NCBI RefSeq assembly: GCF_003399635.1
Contig: NZ_NBXB01000029.1
Coordinates: 62,001-126,000 of the forward strand
DNA: 64,000 nucleotides
Source of the DNA: Subtercola boreus
GTDB taxonomy: Bacteria > Actinomycetota > Actinomycetes > Actinomycetales > Microbacteriaceae
Direction: 5' to 3'
Made by a program: the position numbers and the translations under genes
The notes under the pieces: generated by a model
The model's input: the letters and a program-made list of their open reading frames with translations, nothing else
Database searches by the model: none
What the model was told of the DNA's origin: nothing
Part shown: positions 26,482 to 35,212 of the stretch, piece by piece
Numbering within the stretch: position 1 is the stretch's first letter
Layout of the letters: each line of letters starts with the position of its first letter

Positions 26482-28071
26482 ATGAAGATCAGACACAACC
26501 CCCACTCCCACCCCGTGCACTCCAACCCCCTCCGCCGGCTGCTGCTCGTCGCTGGCCTCACCACTGCCCTCGCGGCCGGTGTGGTCGCGCTGCCGAGCAC
26601 GGCCCTGGCCGACGCCGGCGATTCCCCCACCGTCAATGCGATGGCTCCGCTCTGGATGGCTGACTGGTCGAGTGACGGCCCCCAGTGGCAGGCCTTCACC
26701 CGCCAGCTCACCGAGTTCAAACGCATCGGGGGAACGGGAATCTCCGTCGACGTCTGGTGGGGCAAGGCGGCGACGAGCCCCACCAGCTACAACTGGGCCT
26801 ACTACGACAAGACGTTCGGGGCGATCAAGGCCTCCGGGCTCAGCATCGTGCCGGTGATGTCGTTCCACCAGTGCGGGGGCAACGTCGGTGACGACGGCGA
26901 CTGCAAGGTACCGATCACGATCCCGTCGTTCGTCTGGGCGCCCCTGGCCGTGGGCGGCGTCGTCGGCACCCGGCCGGCCGACAACTACTACCAGAGCGAG
27001 TACGGCAACATCTCCCGCGAGACGGTGTCGCCCTGGGGAGCCGCCGCCGGGCGCACCTACCAGCAGATGAAGAACTTCATGAACGCGTTCGAAGACCACT
27101 TCAGCGGCACAGGGCCGGGCGCAGGCTCTGACCTTCGCGGCTCGATCAGCGAGATCGCCCTGAGCGCCGGCGCTTCCGGTGAGCTGCGCGAACCGTCCTA
27201 CAACGCCCACGACGCGAGTGTCGCCGGTTCGCCCGCGAACTACCCGAACCGTGGGGTGCTGCAGACCTACAGCCCTGCAGCCAGAGCCTCGTTCACGGAG
27301 TGGGTGCTGGCGAAGTACGGATCCGTCGCCGGTGCGGCCACGGCCTGGAGCATCCCCGGACTCACCCTCGACACCATCTCGGCACCGAACGACCACGAGA
27401 ACTTCTTCACCTCCGGCGCGTTCAAGAACCTGCAGTACGGCAAGGACTTCACCAGCTGGAACACCCAGAGCCTGGTCGGCCACGGGCGGAAAGTGCTGAA
27501 CGCCGCGATCCAGGCGTTCGACGGCGCGTTCAAGAACCTCGACCTGAGCGAGAAGATCCCCGGAGTGCACTGGCAGACGATGGCGGCTTCGAGCATCCAG
27601 CGGGTGCCCGAGGTCACCGCGGGCCTCATCTCGACCGACACCGACATGAACAGTGCGGCCACCGGTCACGGCTACAATTCGATCCTCTCGATGATCGGCG
27701 ACGTCAACGTGCACGGCGACGGAACCCTGCCGGTGACGCACCGGATCGTGCTGCACTACACCGAGCTCGAGAAGCCGAACCTCGTCGACGACGGCCCGTA
27801 TCGCGCCTACTCTGCCGCCGCAGACCAGGTGGGCTGGATCGCCGACGCCGCCTGGAACGCCGGCGTGCTCCTGAAGGGCGAGAACGCCCTGAACGGCGGC
27901 CTCTACAGTGACGGCGACGCCTCGCACGCGGGTTGGTCCCACATCCGCCAGGCGTTCGACCGCGACCCGGTCCGGCGTTTCTATGGCCTCACCGTTCTGC
28001 GGCTGAGCGACGTGGCGACACCGGGCGATGCCGAGAACGGGATGGCGGCCTTCATCCACGACTACAAGTAG
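26482..28071 (+). CDS. Secreted glycoside hydrolase family 14 (beta-amylase)
   Basis: A 529-residue exported enzyme predicted to release maltose from the non-reducing ends of starch or glycogen. Residues 1 to about 44 form a signal peptide: basic start, LLLVAGLTTALAAG core, and an ALA-type cleavage site at TALADA. The catalytic domain shows ISVDVWWG near residue 92, SFHQCGGNVGDDG with His129, and SAGASGELREPSYN, in which Glu234 matches the acid catalyst of the G-x-SG-E-L-R-x-P signature. The length fits a catalytic domain alone; no starch-binding module is seen. The ATG follows GAGAGA. Twin palindromes lie just upstream and a strong terminator downstream. Confidence 0.92.
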   Translation: MKIRHNPHSHPVHSNPLRRLLLVAGLTTALAAGVVALPSTALADAGDSPTVNAMAPLWMADWSSDGPQWQAFTRQLTEFKRIGGTGISVDVWWGKAATSPTSYNWAYYDKTFGAIKASGLSIVPVMSFHQCGGNVGDDGDCKVPITIPSFVWAPLAVGGVVGTRPADNYYQSEYGNISRETVSPWGAAAGRTYQQMKNFMNAFEDHFSGTGPGAGSDLRGSISEIALSAGASGELREPSYNAHDASVAGSPANYPNRGVLQTYSPAARASFTEWVLAKYGSVAGAATAWSIPGLTLDTISAPNDHENFFTSGAFKNLQYGKDFTSWNTQSLVGHGRKVLNAAIQAFDGAFKNLDLSEKIPGVHWQTMAASSIQRVPEVTAGLISTDTDMNSAATGHGYNSILSMIGDVNVHGDGTLPVTHRIVLHYTELEKPNLVDDGPYRAYSAAADQVGWIADAAWNAGVLLKGENALNGGLYSDGDASHAGWSHIRQAFDRDPVRRFYGLTVLRLSDVATPGDAENGMAAFIHDYK

Positions 28072-28117
28072 CGGTTCAGGCCAGAGGACCTCCGAACACG
28101 AAGAACCACTGCTAACA

Positions 28118-28156
28118 CGAAGAAGCCCCGGACCACACGGGTCCGGGGCTTCTTCG
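28118..28156. terminator. Strong bidirectional terminator hairpin
   Basis: A 17-base perfect stem (28118-28134 with 28140-28156) encloses a 5-base loop. The core GAAGAAGCCCCGGACC pairs with GGTCCGGGGCTTCTTC. It lies between the convergent beta-amylase and small membrane protein genes and can serve both. Confidence 0.9.
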
Positions 28157-28171
28157 AACGATCAGTCCAAA

Positions 28172-28402
28172 CTACGCACCGTCGACGTGACGCAGCACCT
28201 GCAGCGGGATGAACACACCGAGGCAGACGGCGACGAGACCCGACGAGAAGATCAACGCCCCGAAGTCGGGGAACTCGAAGGCGACACCGAACAGGAACAT
28301 CCCGCCGATGAACAGCCCGAGGGACAACACCAGGGCGACGACGGTGGTCACTCCACCTGACGTCTGCCGGGTCTCAACAGGGCCTTTACCGATCTCATTC
28401 AT
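28172..28402 (-). CDS. Small two-segment membrane protein downstream of ligD
   Basis: A 76-residue protein with two hydrophobic helices (around residues 18-40 and 48-68) joined by FEFPDFG. No family is recognised. Its ATG overlaps the last 8 bases of ligD (ATGAATGA), so it should be translated together with the ligase. No known NHEJ factor has this form, and the link may be only positional. Transcription ends at the 28118-28156 hairpin. Confidence 0.8.
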   Translation of the reverse strand: MNEIGKGPVETRQTSGGVTTVVALVLSLGLFIGGMFLFGVAFEFPDFGALIFSSGLVAVCLGVFIPLQVLRHVDGA

Positions 28403-30965
28403 GGGTCCATCTTAGATCAGACGGGGACTTGTCTGTTCGCCAGCCGCGCCAACTCGGCTGGCGGAGATGCCCGGAGCCCGTCCACTCGGCGAACTCGACC
28501 TCGCCCACAAGGGTGGGCTCGATCCAGTGCGCGTCCGCCGCCACCTCGCGGGGAACCTCGGCGAACGGGCTCGACGATCGCGCGAGCGGCGCGATCTGCT
28601 GCACCAGGCGCTCCAGATCCTTCTCGCTGAAGCCCGTGCCGACGCGACCCACGTAGCGGAGCTGCCCGTCGTCGGGGATGCCGAGCAACAGCGATCCGAT
28701 GGTTTCGGAGCGGCGCCCCCTTCCCGGACGCCAGCCGCCCACGACGACCTCCTCGGCAAGATGGTGCTTGATCTTGATCCAGGACCGCGAACGGGATCCT
28801 GCCGTGTACGTGCTCCCGTGCTTCTTCGCCATGACACCTTCGAGTCCGAGCTGCTCACTGCTCGCGAACGCGCCATCGAAGTCACCGTCGAAGGCCTGCG
28901 GCACCTGAACACGGGAACGGGCATCCGGAACCACCGCTTGCACGAGAAGGGCCCGCCGTTCGTCGTACGCCTCGTGGAGAAGGGATCGGCCGTCGAGGTT
29001 CACCAGGTCGAAGACGAAGTAGTGCACGGCGACGCCCCGCGCGGCCCGGGCCACCTCGGCCGTGCCCTGCAGGTTCATCCGCTGCTGCAGCCGGCCGAAG
29101 TCGGGCCGCCCTTTCGCATCGAGTGCCACGATCTCGCCGTCGATGACAGCCGAGTGCGAGCCGACGGATGCCCGGATCGAGTCGAGCAGGTCGGGATACT
29201 GGCTCGTCACATCGTTGCCGTTCCGCGTGAGCAGCCGCACGCCGGCTTCGCCCGCGGCATCTGCACCCTCGACGTAGGCGACAGCCCGGATGCCGTCCCA
29301 CTTCATCTCGAAGGCCCAGTCGCCGGCCTTTCCGAGGTCCTTCTCCGAGCCGAGCGTGGCGAGCATGGGCGTGATCGGCTTCTCGGGCAGGGCACGCCCC
29401 GTCGATCGCGCCGCCGCCTGAGCCGCATTCATGGCCGGCGCCTCGTCGTCGGGCTGGGGCGGCAGCCCCCGGTGCTTCTCCTCCTGGGCCTTCGTGTACG
29501 TCAGCTCCATGCGGTGGATCAGCCAGTTCCTGGCGCCCTTCTCCTCGCCGCCTCCGGCCGCACCGGGCCCCGCAGCGCCCCGCGCACCCGTATGGATGAG
29601 TGCGAACTTGCGGTCGCCCCCGAGCCCGCCCTTCTTCGTGCCGTGGAGCGTCGCGATGACCTCCTTGCCGTCTCGCCACTTCTCGAGGTCGTAGGTGCCC
29701 TCATCCCAGATCTCGACCGTGCCACCGCCGTACTCGCCCTTCGGGATCGTGCCGGCGAAGGTGGCGTACTCCAGCGGGTGATCCTCGGTCTGCACCGCGA
29801 GGTGGTTCACCTTCATGTCGGTCGGCGGCCCCTTGGGGATCGCCCACGACACCAGCACGCCGTCATGCTCGAGCCGGAAGTCGTAGTGCAGCCGCGACGC
29901 GTCGTGCTTCTGGATGACGAACGTGTTACCGGCGCCGGGCGCTGGCCGCGCATCCGGAACCGGCTCGGGGGTCTTCGCGCTGTCGCGCATGCTGCGGTAA
30001 GTGTGCAGCGCGTCCGACTCCGGCTCCAGATGCACTCCACCGTCCAGCAGCACCGCGAGCGGATCTCCGCGCCGCTTCACCCGCGCGAGCACCTCCGTGC
30101 AGTCGAGCTGCGCCAGCGTGGGCGACGCGAGTTCCCGCCACGTGCGGGGCGCCGCAACGGTCGGGTGCGATCGCCCGCGGAGCGAATACGGCGCCACCGT
30201 GGTCTTGGATCCGTTGTTCTGGCTCCAGTCCACGAGCACCTTCCCGACCCGCAACGACTTCTTCATGTCACTGACAACCAGATCGGGGTGATCGGCTTCG
30301 AGAACGCGGGCGAGCTCGTGCGCCACGGCGGAGACCTGCTCACTGCTCTGGGTGCCATCCAGCGCGGCATAGAGGTGGATGCCCTTGCTCCCGCTCGTCA
30401 CCGGCATCGGCTCGAGCCCCATCCCCTGAAGGAGCACCCGCGCCAGCTTCGCGACCTCGACGCACTCCGCCAGGCCCACACCGTCGCCCGGGTCGAGATC
30501 GAGCACCAGGCGATCGGGGTTCCGTCTCGCCCCCCGCGGCCCGAACCGCCACTGCGGCACATGCAGCTCGAGCGCCGCGATCTGCGCCAGCCAGGTGAGA
30601 GTGGCACGGTCGTTGACCAGGGGATACTCGTTGGCGTGGTCGGAATGCTCGATCGAGTGCCGGCGCACCCACGACGGCGTCGAGTCATCCAGATTCTTCT
30701 GGAAGAACATCTGACCCGGATGCTCGTCAGTGCCCACACCGTTGACCCAGCGTTTGCGGGTGGCCGCCCGGTCGCGCGTGTGCGGCAGCAGGTACTCGGC
30801 GATCTCGGAGTAGTACTGCAGCACGTCCGCCTTCGTCGTACCGGTCTCCGGGTAGAGCACCTTTTCGAGGTGGGTGAGTCTCAGCCGATGACCGTCGACG
30901 TCGACGATCACATCAGCCGAGGAGGTGGATGCCCGGGAGCCTGGCCTTCGCTGTGCGGCGCTCAT
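28395..30965 (-). CDS. ligD: Multifunctional ATP-dependent DNA ligase LigD
   Basis: The end-processing and sealing enzyme of bacterial non-homologous end joining. The 856-residue protein has the actinobacterial order polymerase, phosphoesterase, ligase. The primase-polymerase domain (about 15-310) includes LTHLEKVLYPETG and catalytic VLDLDPGD. The 3'-phosphoesterase domain (about 350-500) has FVIQKHDASRLHYDFRLEHDG. The ligase domain (about 540-856) has FEMKWDGIRAVAYV, with the AMP-accepting Lys, and EGVMAKKHGSTY. A CAGGAT hexamer lies 6 bases before the ATG. The gene is divergent from ku with 69 bases between them, and the membrane gene overlaps its 3' end. Confidence 0.96.
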   Translation of the reverse strand: MSAAQRRPGSRASTSSADVIVDVDGHRLRLTHLEKVLYPETGTTKADVLQYYSEIAEYLLPHTRDRAATRKRWVNGVGTDEHPGQMFFQKNLDDSTPSWVRRHSIEHSDHANEYPLVNDRATLTWLAQIAALELHVPQWRFGPRGARRNPDRLVLDLDPGDGVGLAECVEVAKLARVLLQGMGLEPMPVTSGSKGIHLYAALDGTQSSEQVSAVAHELARVLEADHPDLVVSDMKKSLRVGKVLVDWSQNNGSKTTVAPYSLRGRSHPTVAAPRTWRELASPTLAQLDCTEVLARVKRRGDPLAVLLDGGVHLEPESDALHTYRSMRDSAKTPEPVPDARPAPGAGNTFVIQKHDASRLHYDFRLEHDGVLVSWAIPKGPPTDMKVNHLAVQTEDHPLEYATFAGTIPKGEYGGGTVEIWDEGTYDLEKWRDGKEVIATLHGTKKGGLGGDRKFALIHTGARGAAGPGAAGGGEEKGARNWLIHRMELTYTKAQEEKHRGLPPQPDDEAPAMNAAQAAARSTGRALPEKPITPMLATLGSEKDLGKAGDWAFEMKWDGIRAVAYVEGADAAGEAGVRLLTRNGNDVTSQYPDLLDSIRASVGSHSAVIDGEIVALDAKGRPDFGRLQQRMNLQGTAEVARAARGVAVHYFVFDLVNLDGRSLLHEAYDERRALLVQAVVPDARSRVQVPQAFDGDFDGAFASSEQLGLEGVMAKKHGSTYTAGSRSRSWIKIKHHLAEEVVVGGWRPGRGRRSETIGSLLLGIPDDGQLRYVGRVGTGFSEKDLERLVQQIAPLARSSSPFAEVPREVAADAHWIEPTLVGEVEFAEWTGSGHLRQPSWRGWRTDKSPSDLRWTHE

Positions 30966-31034
30966 GGCCCCATCCTGCCCGCCCGCGCGTCAAGGCACTA
31001 GCTCTTGACGGGTCGCCGCGCCACACTGGAGGGC

Positions 31035-31892
31035 ATGAGGTCCATTTGGAAGGGTGCCATCACGTTCGGGCTGGTGAACGTGCCCGTGAAGGTCTACAGC
31101 GCGACAGAAGACCACGACATCTCCCTGCACCAGGTGCACGACGCCGACGGTGGACGCATCCGGTACCAGCGGGTCTGCGAGATCGACGGCGCGGTCGTCG
31201 AGTACGCCCACATCGACAAGGCTTACGACGACGGCGAACGCACGGTGATCATCACCTCCGACGACATCGCCTCGCTGCCGGCGGAGAAGAGCCGCGAGAT
31301 CGATGTCGTCGAGTTCGTGCCCAGCGAGCAGATCGACCCGATCCGTTTCGACAAGAGCTACTACCTCGAACCCGACTCGAAGTCGTCGAAGGCCTACGCC
31401 CTCCTGCGCCGCACCCTCGAGGAGACCGAGCGTGTCGCGATCGTGCACTTCGCCCTCCGCCAGAAGACGCGACTCGCGGCCCTTCGCGTGGCAGGCGACG
31501 TGCTGCTGCTGCAGACCCTGCTCTGGGACGATGAGGTGCGCGAGGCGAAGTTCCCGAGTCTGGATGATCATCCCACCGTGTCCCGCAAGGAACTCGACAT
31601 GTCGGCCAAGCTCGTCGAGTCGTATTCGACCGACTTCGAACCCGGCAAGTTCAGCGACGACTACCAGCTGCAGTTGCGGGAACTGATCGACGCCAAACTG
31701 GCGAAGGGCGACTCCGTCGACACCGAGGAGACGTTCGGCGAATCGGCGGACGACGGCGATGGCGATGCGGATGGCTCGGGCGGCGAGGTGCTCGACCTCA
31801 TGGAGGCGCTCCGCCAGAGCGTCGAGAAGAGCCGGGGTGCGCGCGGGGCCGAGACGAAGACTCCCGCTCGCACCAAGAAGAGTGCCAGTTAG
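31035..31892 (+). CDS. ku: Non-homologous end joining protein Ku
   Basis: Homodimeric ring protein that binds broken DNA ends and recruits LigD. The 285-residue protein begins MRSIWKGAITFGLVNVPVKVYSA, typical of bacterial Ku. It includes HQVHDADGGRIRYQRVCE and YYLEPDSKSSKAYALLRRTL, and ends in a basic tail (ETKTPARTKKSAS) expected to contact DNA. GGAGGG stands just before the ATG; an in-frame codon at 31005 is less likely. It is divergent from ligD. Confidence 0.96.
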   Translation: MRSIWKGAITFGLVNVPVKVYSATEDHDISLHQVHDADGGRIRYQRVCEIDGAVVEYAHIDKAYDDGERTVIITSDDIASLPAEKSREIDVVEFVPSEQIDPIRFDKSYYLEPDSKSSKAYALLRRTLEETERVAIVHFALRQKTRLAALRVAGDVLLLQTLLWDDEVREAKFPSLDDHPTVSRKELDMSAKLVESYSTDFEPGKFSDDYQLQLRELIDAKLAKGDSVDTEETFGESADDGDGDADGSGGEVLDLMEALRQSVEKSRGARGAETKTPARTKKSAS

Positions 31893-31982
31893 TTGTCGCT
31901 TTAACAGATTCCTCCCGGTTGGCATCGCTAGTCTGTCCAGGCACACCTGCGAGAACACCCCTGAGAAGAAGAGGCTCCCCCC

Positions 31983-32648
31983 GTGGCATCCGGTAACGAG
32001 AACAGCGCGCTCACCGTCAAGCAGGAGCGCGATGCGCGCCGGGCGGAGAAAGTCGCGGCGATGAAACGCGCGCAGGCGAGGCAGACGCGCAATCGCCGCC
32101 TCGGAATCGGCGGAGGCATCGGAGCCGCGGCGCTGATCATCGTTCTGGTCGTCGTCTTCGTGGTCACCGGATCGGGTTCTGCACCCGCACCGGTCGCGAC
32201 GAAGGCCGAGGGCGTTCAGACCTTCACCGGGTTGACGCAGAACCACGTCACCGGCACGGTCACCTATCCGCAGGTGCCGCCCGTCGGAGGCAACCACGCG
32301 GCCGCCTGGCTGAACTGCGGCGTGTACGACCAGCCCGTACCCAACGAGAACGCCGTACACGACCTCGAGCACGGGGCCGTCTGGGTGACCTACGACGCCT
32401 CCCGGGTCAGCGGCGACCAGCTGACGGCGCTTCGAGCCGCACTGCCGACCACCTACATCGTGCTCTCGCCGTACGTCGGGCTGCCCTCCCCCGTGGTCGC
32501 CTCCGCGTGGGGCGCCCAGATCCAGCTGACCGGGGCTGACGACACCCGCCTGGCCGACTTCCTGAAGACGTACTGGCAGTCTCCGAACGCTCCTGAGCCG
32601 GGCGCAGCCTGCACCGGTGGTGTGACGGCTCCCGGCCTGGTGTCGTGA
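31983..32648 (+). CDS. DUF3105 domain-containing membrane-anchored protein
   Basis: A 221-residue protein. A basic cytoplasmic N-terminus (about 1-38) and one membrane segment (about 40-62, GAAALIIVLVVVFVV) precede an extracytoplasmic DUF3105 domain. The domain shows PPVGGNHAAAWLNCGVYDQPV and ENAVHDLEHGAVWVTY, the family's conserved His/Cys-containing motifs. The function is unknown. The start is GTG at 31983. It overlaps the DUF305 gene by 4 bases (GTGA), so the two should be made together. Confidence 0.9.
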   Translation: MASGNENSALTVKQERDARRAEKVAAMKRAQARQTRNRRLGIGGGIGAAALIIVLVVVFVVTGSGSAPAPVATKAEGVQTFTGLTQNHVTGTVTYPQVPPVGGNHAAAWLNCGVYDQPVPNENAVHDLEHGAVWVTYDASRVSGDQLTALRAALPTTYIVLSPYVGLPSPVVASAWGAQIQLTGADDTRLADFLKTYWQSPNAPEPGAACTGGVTAPGLVS

Positions 32649-33418
32649 GCGCATCCACGGATGTCGTCGGCCCCGACGACCTGCTCGACGAGCCCGGGCC
32701 GCCAGAGGCCGGCACCCCTGGCGGTTCGGGCGGGTTCGGTTCCCGCTCGGGCCGCACCGTGCGGATACGGCTCGCCATCGCGGTCGGAGCCGTGCTTCTC
32801 GTCGCCATCGGACTCGTCGTCGGGCGGGTCACCACCCCGACCGTCACGTTTCCCTCGATCCTGAGCGCAGAGGCGGGTTTTGCTCGCGACATGCAGGTGC
32901 ACCACCAGCAGGCCGTCGACATGGCGATGACGGTGCGCGAGCAGACCACCAACCCGGACGTGCGCCAACTCGCCTACGACATCGCCACCTCCCAGAGCCA
33001 GCAGGCCGGGCAGATGTTCGCCTGGTTGAACCTCTGGGGTCTGCCCCAGGTCTCGCCGTCGCCGCAGATGACGTGGATGACTCTCCCGACCCTCGACCAG
33101 AGCGCCTCCGACCACGGCATGAACATGAGCGCCGCGGAGTCGACCCCCGGCGCCGGAGACGCCTTCGCGCCCGGCACGCTGATGCCCGGGATGGCGTCGG
33201 CTGCGGATCTGGCGCGCCTCCGTACCCTCACAGGAGTGGATGCCGAGAAGCTCTTCCTCACCCTGATGATCGCGCACCACAAGGGCGGCGTCGAGATGGC
33301 GCAGGCGCTCGTCGAGCGGTCGACGAACCCAGACGTACTCGCTCTCGCCAACTCGATCATCAAGGCGCAGACCAGCGAGATCGGCTACATGACGGAGCTT
33401 CTCGCGGCTCGCTCGTAG
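32645..33418 (+). CDS. DUF305 domain-containing protein
   Basis: A 257-residue membrane-anchored protein with one N-terminal hydrophobic segment (about residues 40-62). A helical extracytoplasmic domain carries two HH motifs, MQVHHQQAVDMAM and MIAHHKGGVEMAQAL, the mark of the DUF305 ferritin-like family, some of whose members are linked to copper or other metals. It is translationally coupled to the DUF3105 gene. No metal regulator is adjacent, so a metal role here is inference. Confidence 0.9.
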   Translation: MSASTDVVGPDDLLDEPGPPEAGTPGGSGGFGSRSGRTVRIRLAIAVGAVLLVAIGLVVGRVTTPTVTFPSILSAEAGFARDMQVHHQQAVDMAMTVREQTTNPDVRQLAYDIATSQSQQAGQMFAWLNLWGLPQVSPSPQMTWMTLPTLDQSASDHGMNMSAAESTPGAGDAFAPGTLMPGMASAADLARLRTLTGVDAEKLFLTLMIAHHKGGVEMAQALVERSTNPDVLALANSIIKAQTSEIGYMTELLAARS

Positions 33419-33566
33419 GCCGCTCCGTACCGCTGCTGCCGCGCCCTGCGGGCTTGCCGTCGGATGGATGGGTTCTGGATGCGCGTGGCTGGATCGGTGG
33501 GGTGGCCAGCCGAGCGAGGCTCGAAATGCAGATGGTTGGCTGTGGTGGCCGGGTGAGGGCGTCGTT

Positions 33567-35084
33567 CTACCCGGTGTCGCTGGAATGGTCGTCTCGGAGT
33601 TGGTCGTCGACTTCATGACCTGGTGGGTGGTGGCCGGGTTTCAACTGTCTGGCCCGGTTTTGTTGGCAGGGTCGGGGGGTTTGGTTCCAGTCGAGGGATT
33701 GGGGTGGGATGACGTGTGGTGTGCCGTTTCGGATGGTCAGTTTCCAGCGGGCTTTGTGCACGTTTGAGTGGTGGAAGTGGCAGAGCAGGGCCCCGTTGTC
33801 CAGATCCGTCAGGCCGCCCGGATGGGTTGGGGAAAGCCACCCGTCGACGTGGTGACTCTCACACCATGACGGTGGTGCGTTGCAGCCTGGCCAGACACAC
33901 CCGCCGTCCCGGGCTGCCAGGGCCCGGTTCTGGGCGGCGGTGAACAGGCGTCGGGTCTTCCCGTGTTGGAGGACCTGCCCGTGCTGACCGAACAGGGTCG
34001 TGATGACATCCGCGTGACAGAGGAGCGCTTCGACGGTGGTGTAGGGGACGGGTTCGGTGAGGCCGTCTATCCAGCCCACACCACGCCCGGAGGTGACGTC
34101 GTCGAGGGTGGCGTGCAGGTTCACAGTCGGTGCCGCACCGTTCAGTCGGGGCACGATTGGGTCTTTCGCCCCCAGCTCGATCAGTTGCACAAGACCGTCA
34201 GCGCGCTTCTGACCCGCACTCCGGGTATCCACCGTCACAGCATCACCCGGCACACCATCATCGTCGAGCGCATCAGGATCGGGGGTGTCAGGCTGGAACG
34301 AGACGATCCGCGGGCTTGTGAACGGTTCGAGGGCGGCGCCGATGATCCCGGCCATCGGGGCGGACAACATCCCCGTGATACGAGTCATCCCGGAACAGTG
34401 CGGTGTCAGCGTGAGGTACCGGCGCTCATGCAGTTCCGCGTCGCGGGGTTCCGCGCCGTCGGGGTCGAGGTGCTCCCTGTACCGGATCGCGAGATCGTCG
34501 ACCTCACGCACCGAATACCCGAACCCCGCGACCCGATCCTGCGCATACGACACCAGCCCACCCTCCGCCTCCTCGACCTCCTCAGTGAACCCCACCCGGG
34601 AAGCCACATCAGTGAGACGGCGGGTGATCAACGCCGCAACATCCACCCCAATATCACCGCGCGCGAGAGCTTCTGCGACGCGGGGGAACTGCGGCGGGTT
34701 CGGCAACCCCGCCAGAGACATCGTCGTGTGGGTTCGGGTGGCGAGCCGAAGGCGATCCTGAACGGTCCGCTTAGACGCCTGCGTCACCGTCTCAAGGAAC
34801 AACTGCACAGAACTGAACCCATGCACTTTGCACAACCTGTCATCGCCGTATTCGACAGCAGACAAAGCCGCCACCTCCCCAGCCATCCGCACACGCAACC
34901 CATCCACAATCCGGCCCAACGACTCGACCTCCGCCGTCGCGACCATCACATCCCCATCGGCAAGCCCGCAGGGCGCGGCAGCCCCACCACCACCCAAAGC
35001 CAACAAGGCGTCGAACCGCTGCCGGGCATCCAAAACCCACTCCATCACCGAAGCAATGTCACAAGAGGAGGCTGGCTGGTTCAT
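33567..35084 (-). CDS. DUF222 domain protein with C-terminal HNH endonuclease domain
   Basis: A 505-residue protein of the DUF222/13E12-type family, common and often multi-copy in actinobacteria. An N-terminal helical DUF222 region (about 1-290) precedes the HNH motif near residues 395-450: CVWPGCNAPPSWCESHHVDGWL, then GALLCHFHHSNVH, with paired cysteines and catalytic His residues. The biological role is unknown. ATG at 35084 is chosen; a TTG four codons upstream is the alternative. The gene's GC is slightly lower than its neighbours', which may hint at transfer. Confidence 0.88.
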   Translation of the reverse strand: MNQPASSCDIASVMEWVLDARQRFDALLALGGGGAAAPCGLADGDVMVATAEVESLGRIVDGLRVRMAGEVAALSAVEYGDDRLCKVHGFSSVQLFLETVTQASKRTVQDRLRLATRTHTTMSLAGLPNPPQFPRVAEALARGDIGVDVAALITRRLTDVASRVGFTEEVEEAEGGLVSYAQDRVAGFGYSVREVDDLAIRYREHLDPDGAEPRDAELHERRYLTLTPHCSGMTRITGMLSAPMAGIIGAALEPFTSPRIVSFQPDTPDPDALDDDGVPGDAVTVDTRSAGQKRADGLVQLIELGAKDPIVPRLNGAAPTVNLHATLDDVTSGRGVGWIDGLTEPVPYTTVEALLCHADVITTLFGQHGQVLQHGKTRRLFTAAQNRALAARDGGCVWPGCNAPPSWCESHHVDGWLSPTHPGGLTDLDNGALLCHFHHSNVHKARWKLTIRNGTPHVIPPQSLDWNQTPRPCQQNRARQLKPGHHPPGHEVDDQLRDDHSSDTG

Positions 35085-35155
35085 GCTCCAAGTCAAACAC
35101 CAACCACTGACATTCCCTCAGCAATCCGTTTTGACACTGTATTCGCCCCCGTTAG

Positions 35156-35195
35156 TTGACGCGTCAATCAAATGTAGACATAATTGAAACGTCAA
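35156..35195 (+). promoter_or_regulatory. Promoter with two palindromic operator-like sites for the MarR operon
   Basis: The -35 TTGACG (35156-35161), a 17-base spacer and -10 CATAAT (35179-35184) form a good promoter. The perfect palindrome TTGACGCGTCAA (35156-35167) covers the -35. A near copy, TTGAAACGTCAA (35184-35195), covers the end of the -10 and the expected start site near 35190. Centres are 28 bases apart. The third gene of the operon encodes a MarR regulator, so autorepression through these sites is the simplest reading. Confidence 0.7.
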
Positions 35196-35212
35196 CTACT
35201 TTGGAGGATGTT

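Noticed and set aside
28467..31001. 844-codon open frame antisense to ligD
   Set aside because: The minus strand encodes a complete LigD with all three domains. The plus-strand frame is Arg/Ala/Gly/His-rich and motif-free, a usual high-GC shadow.
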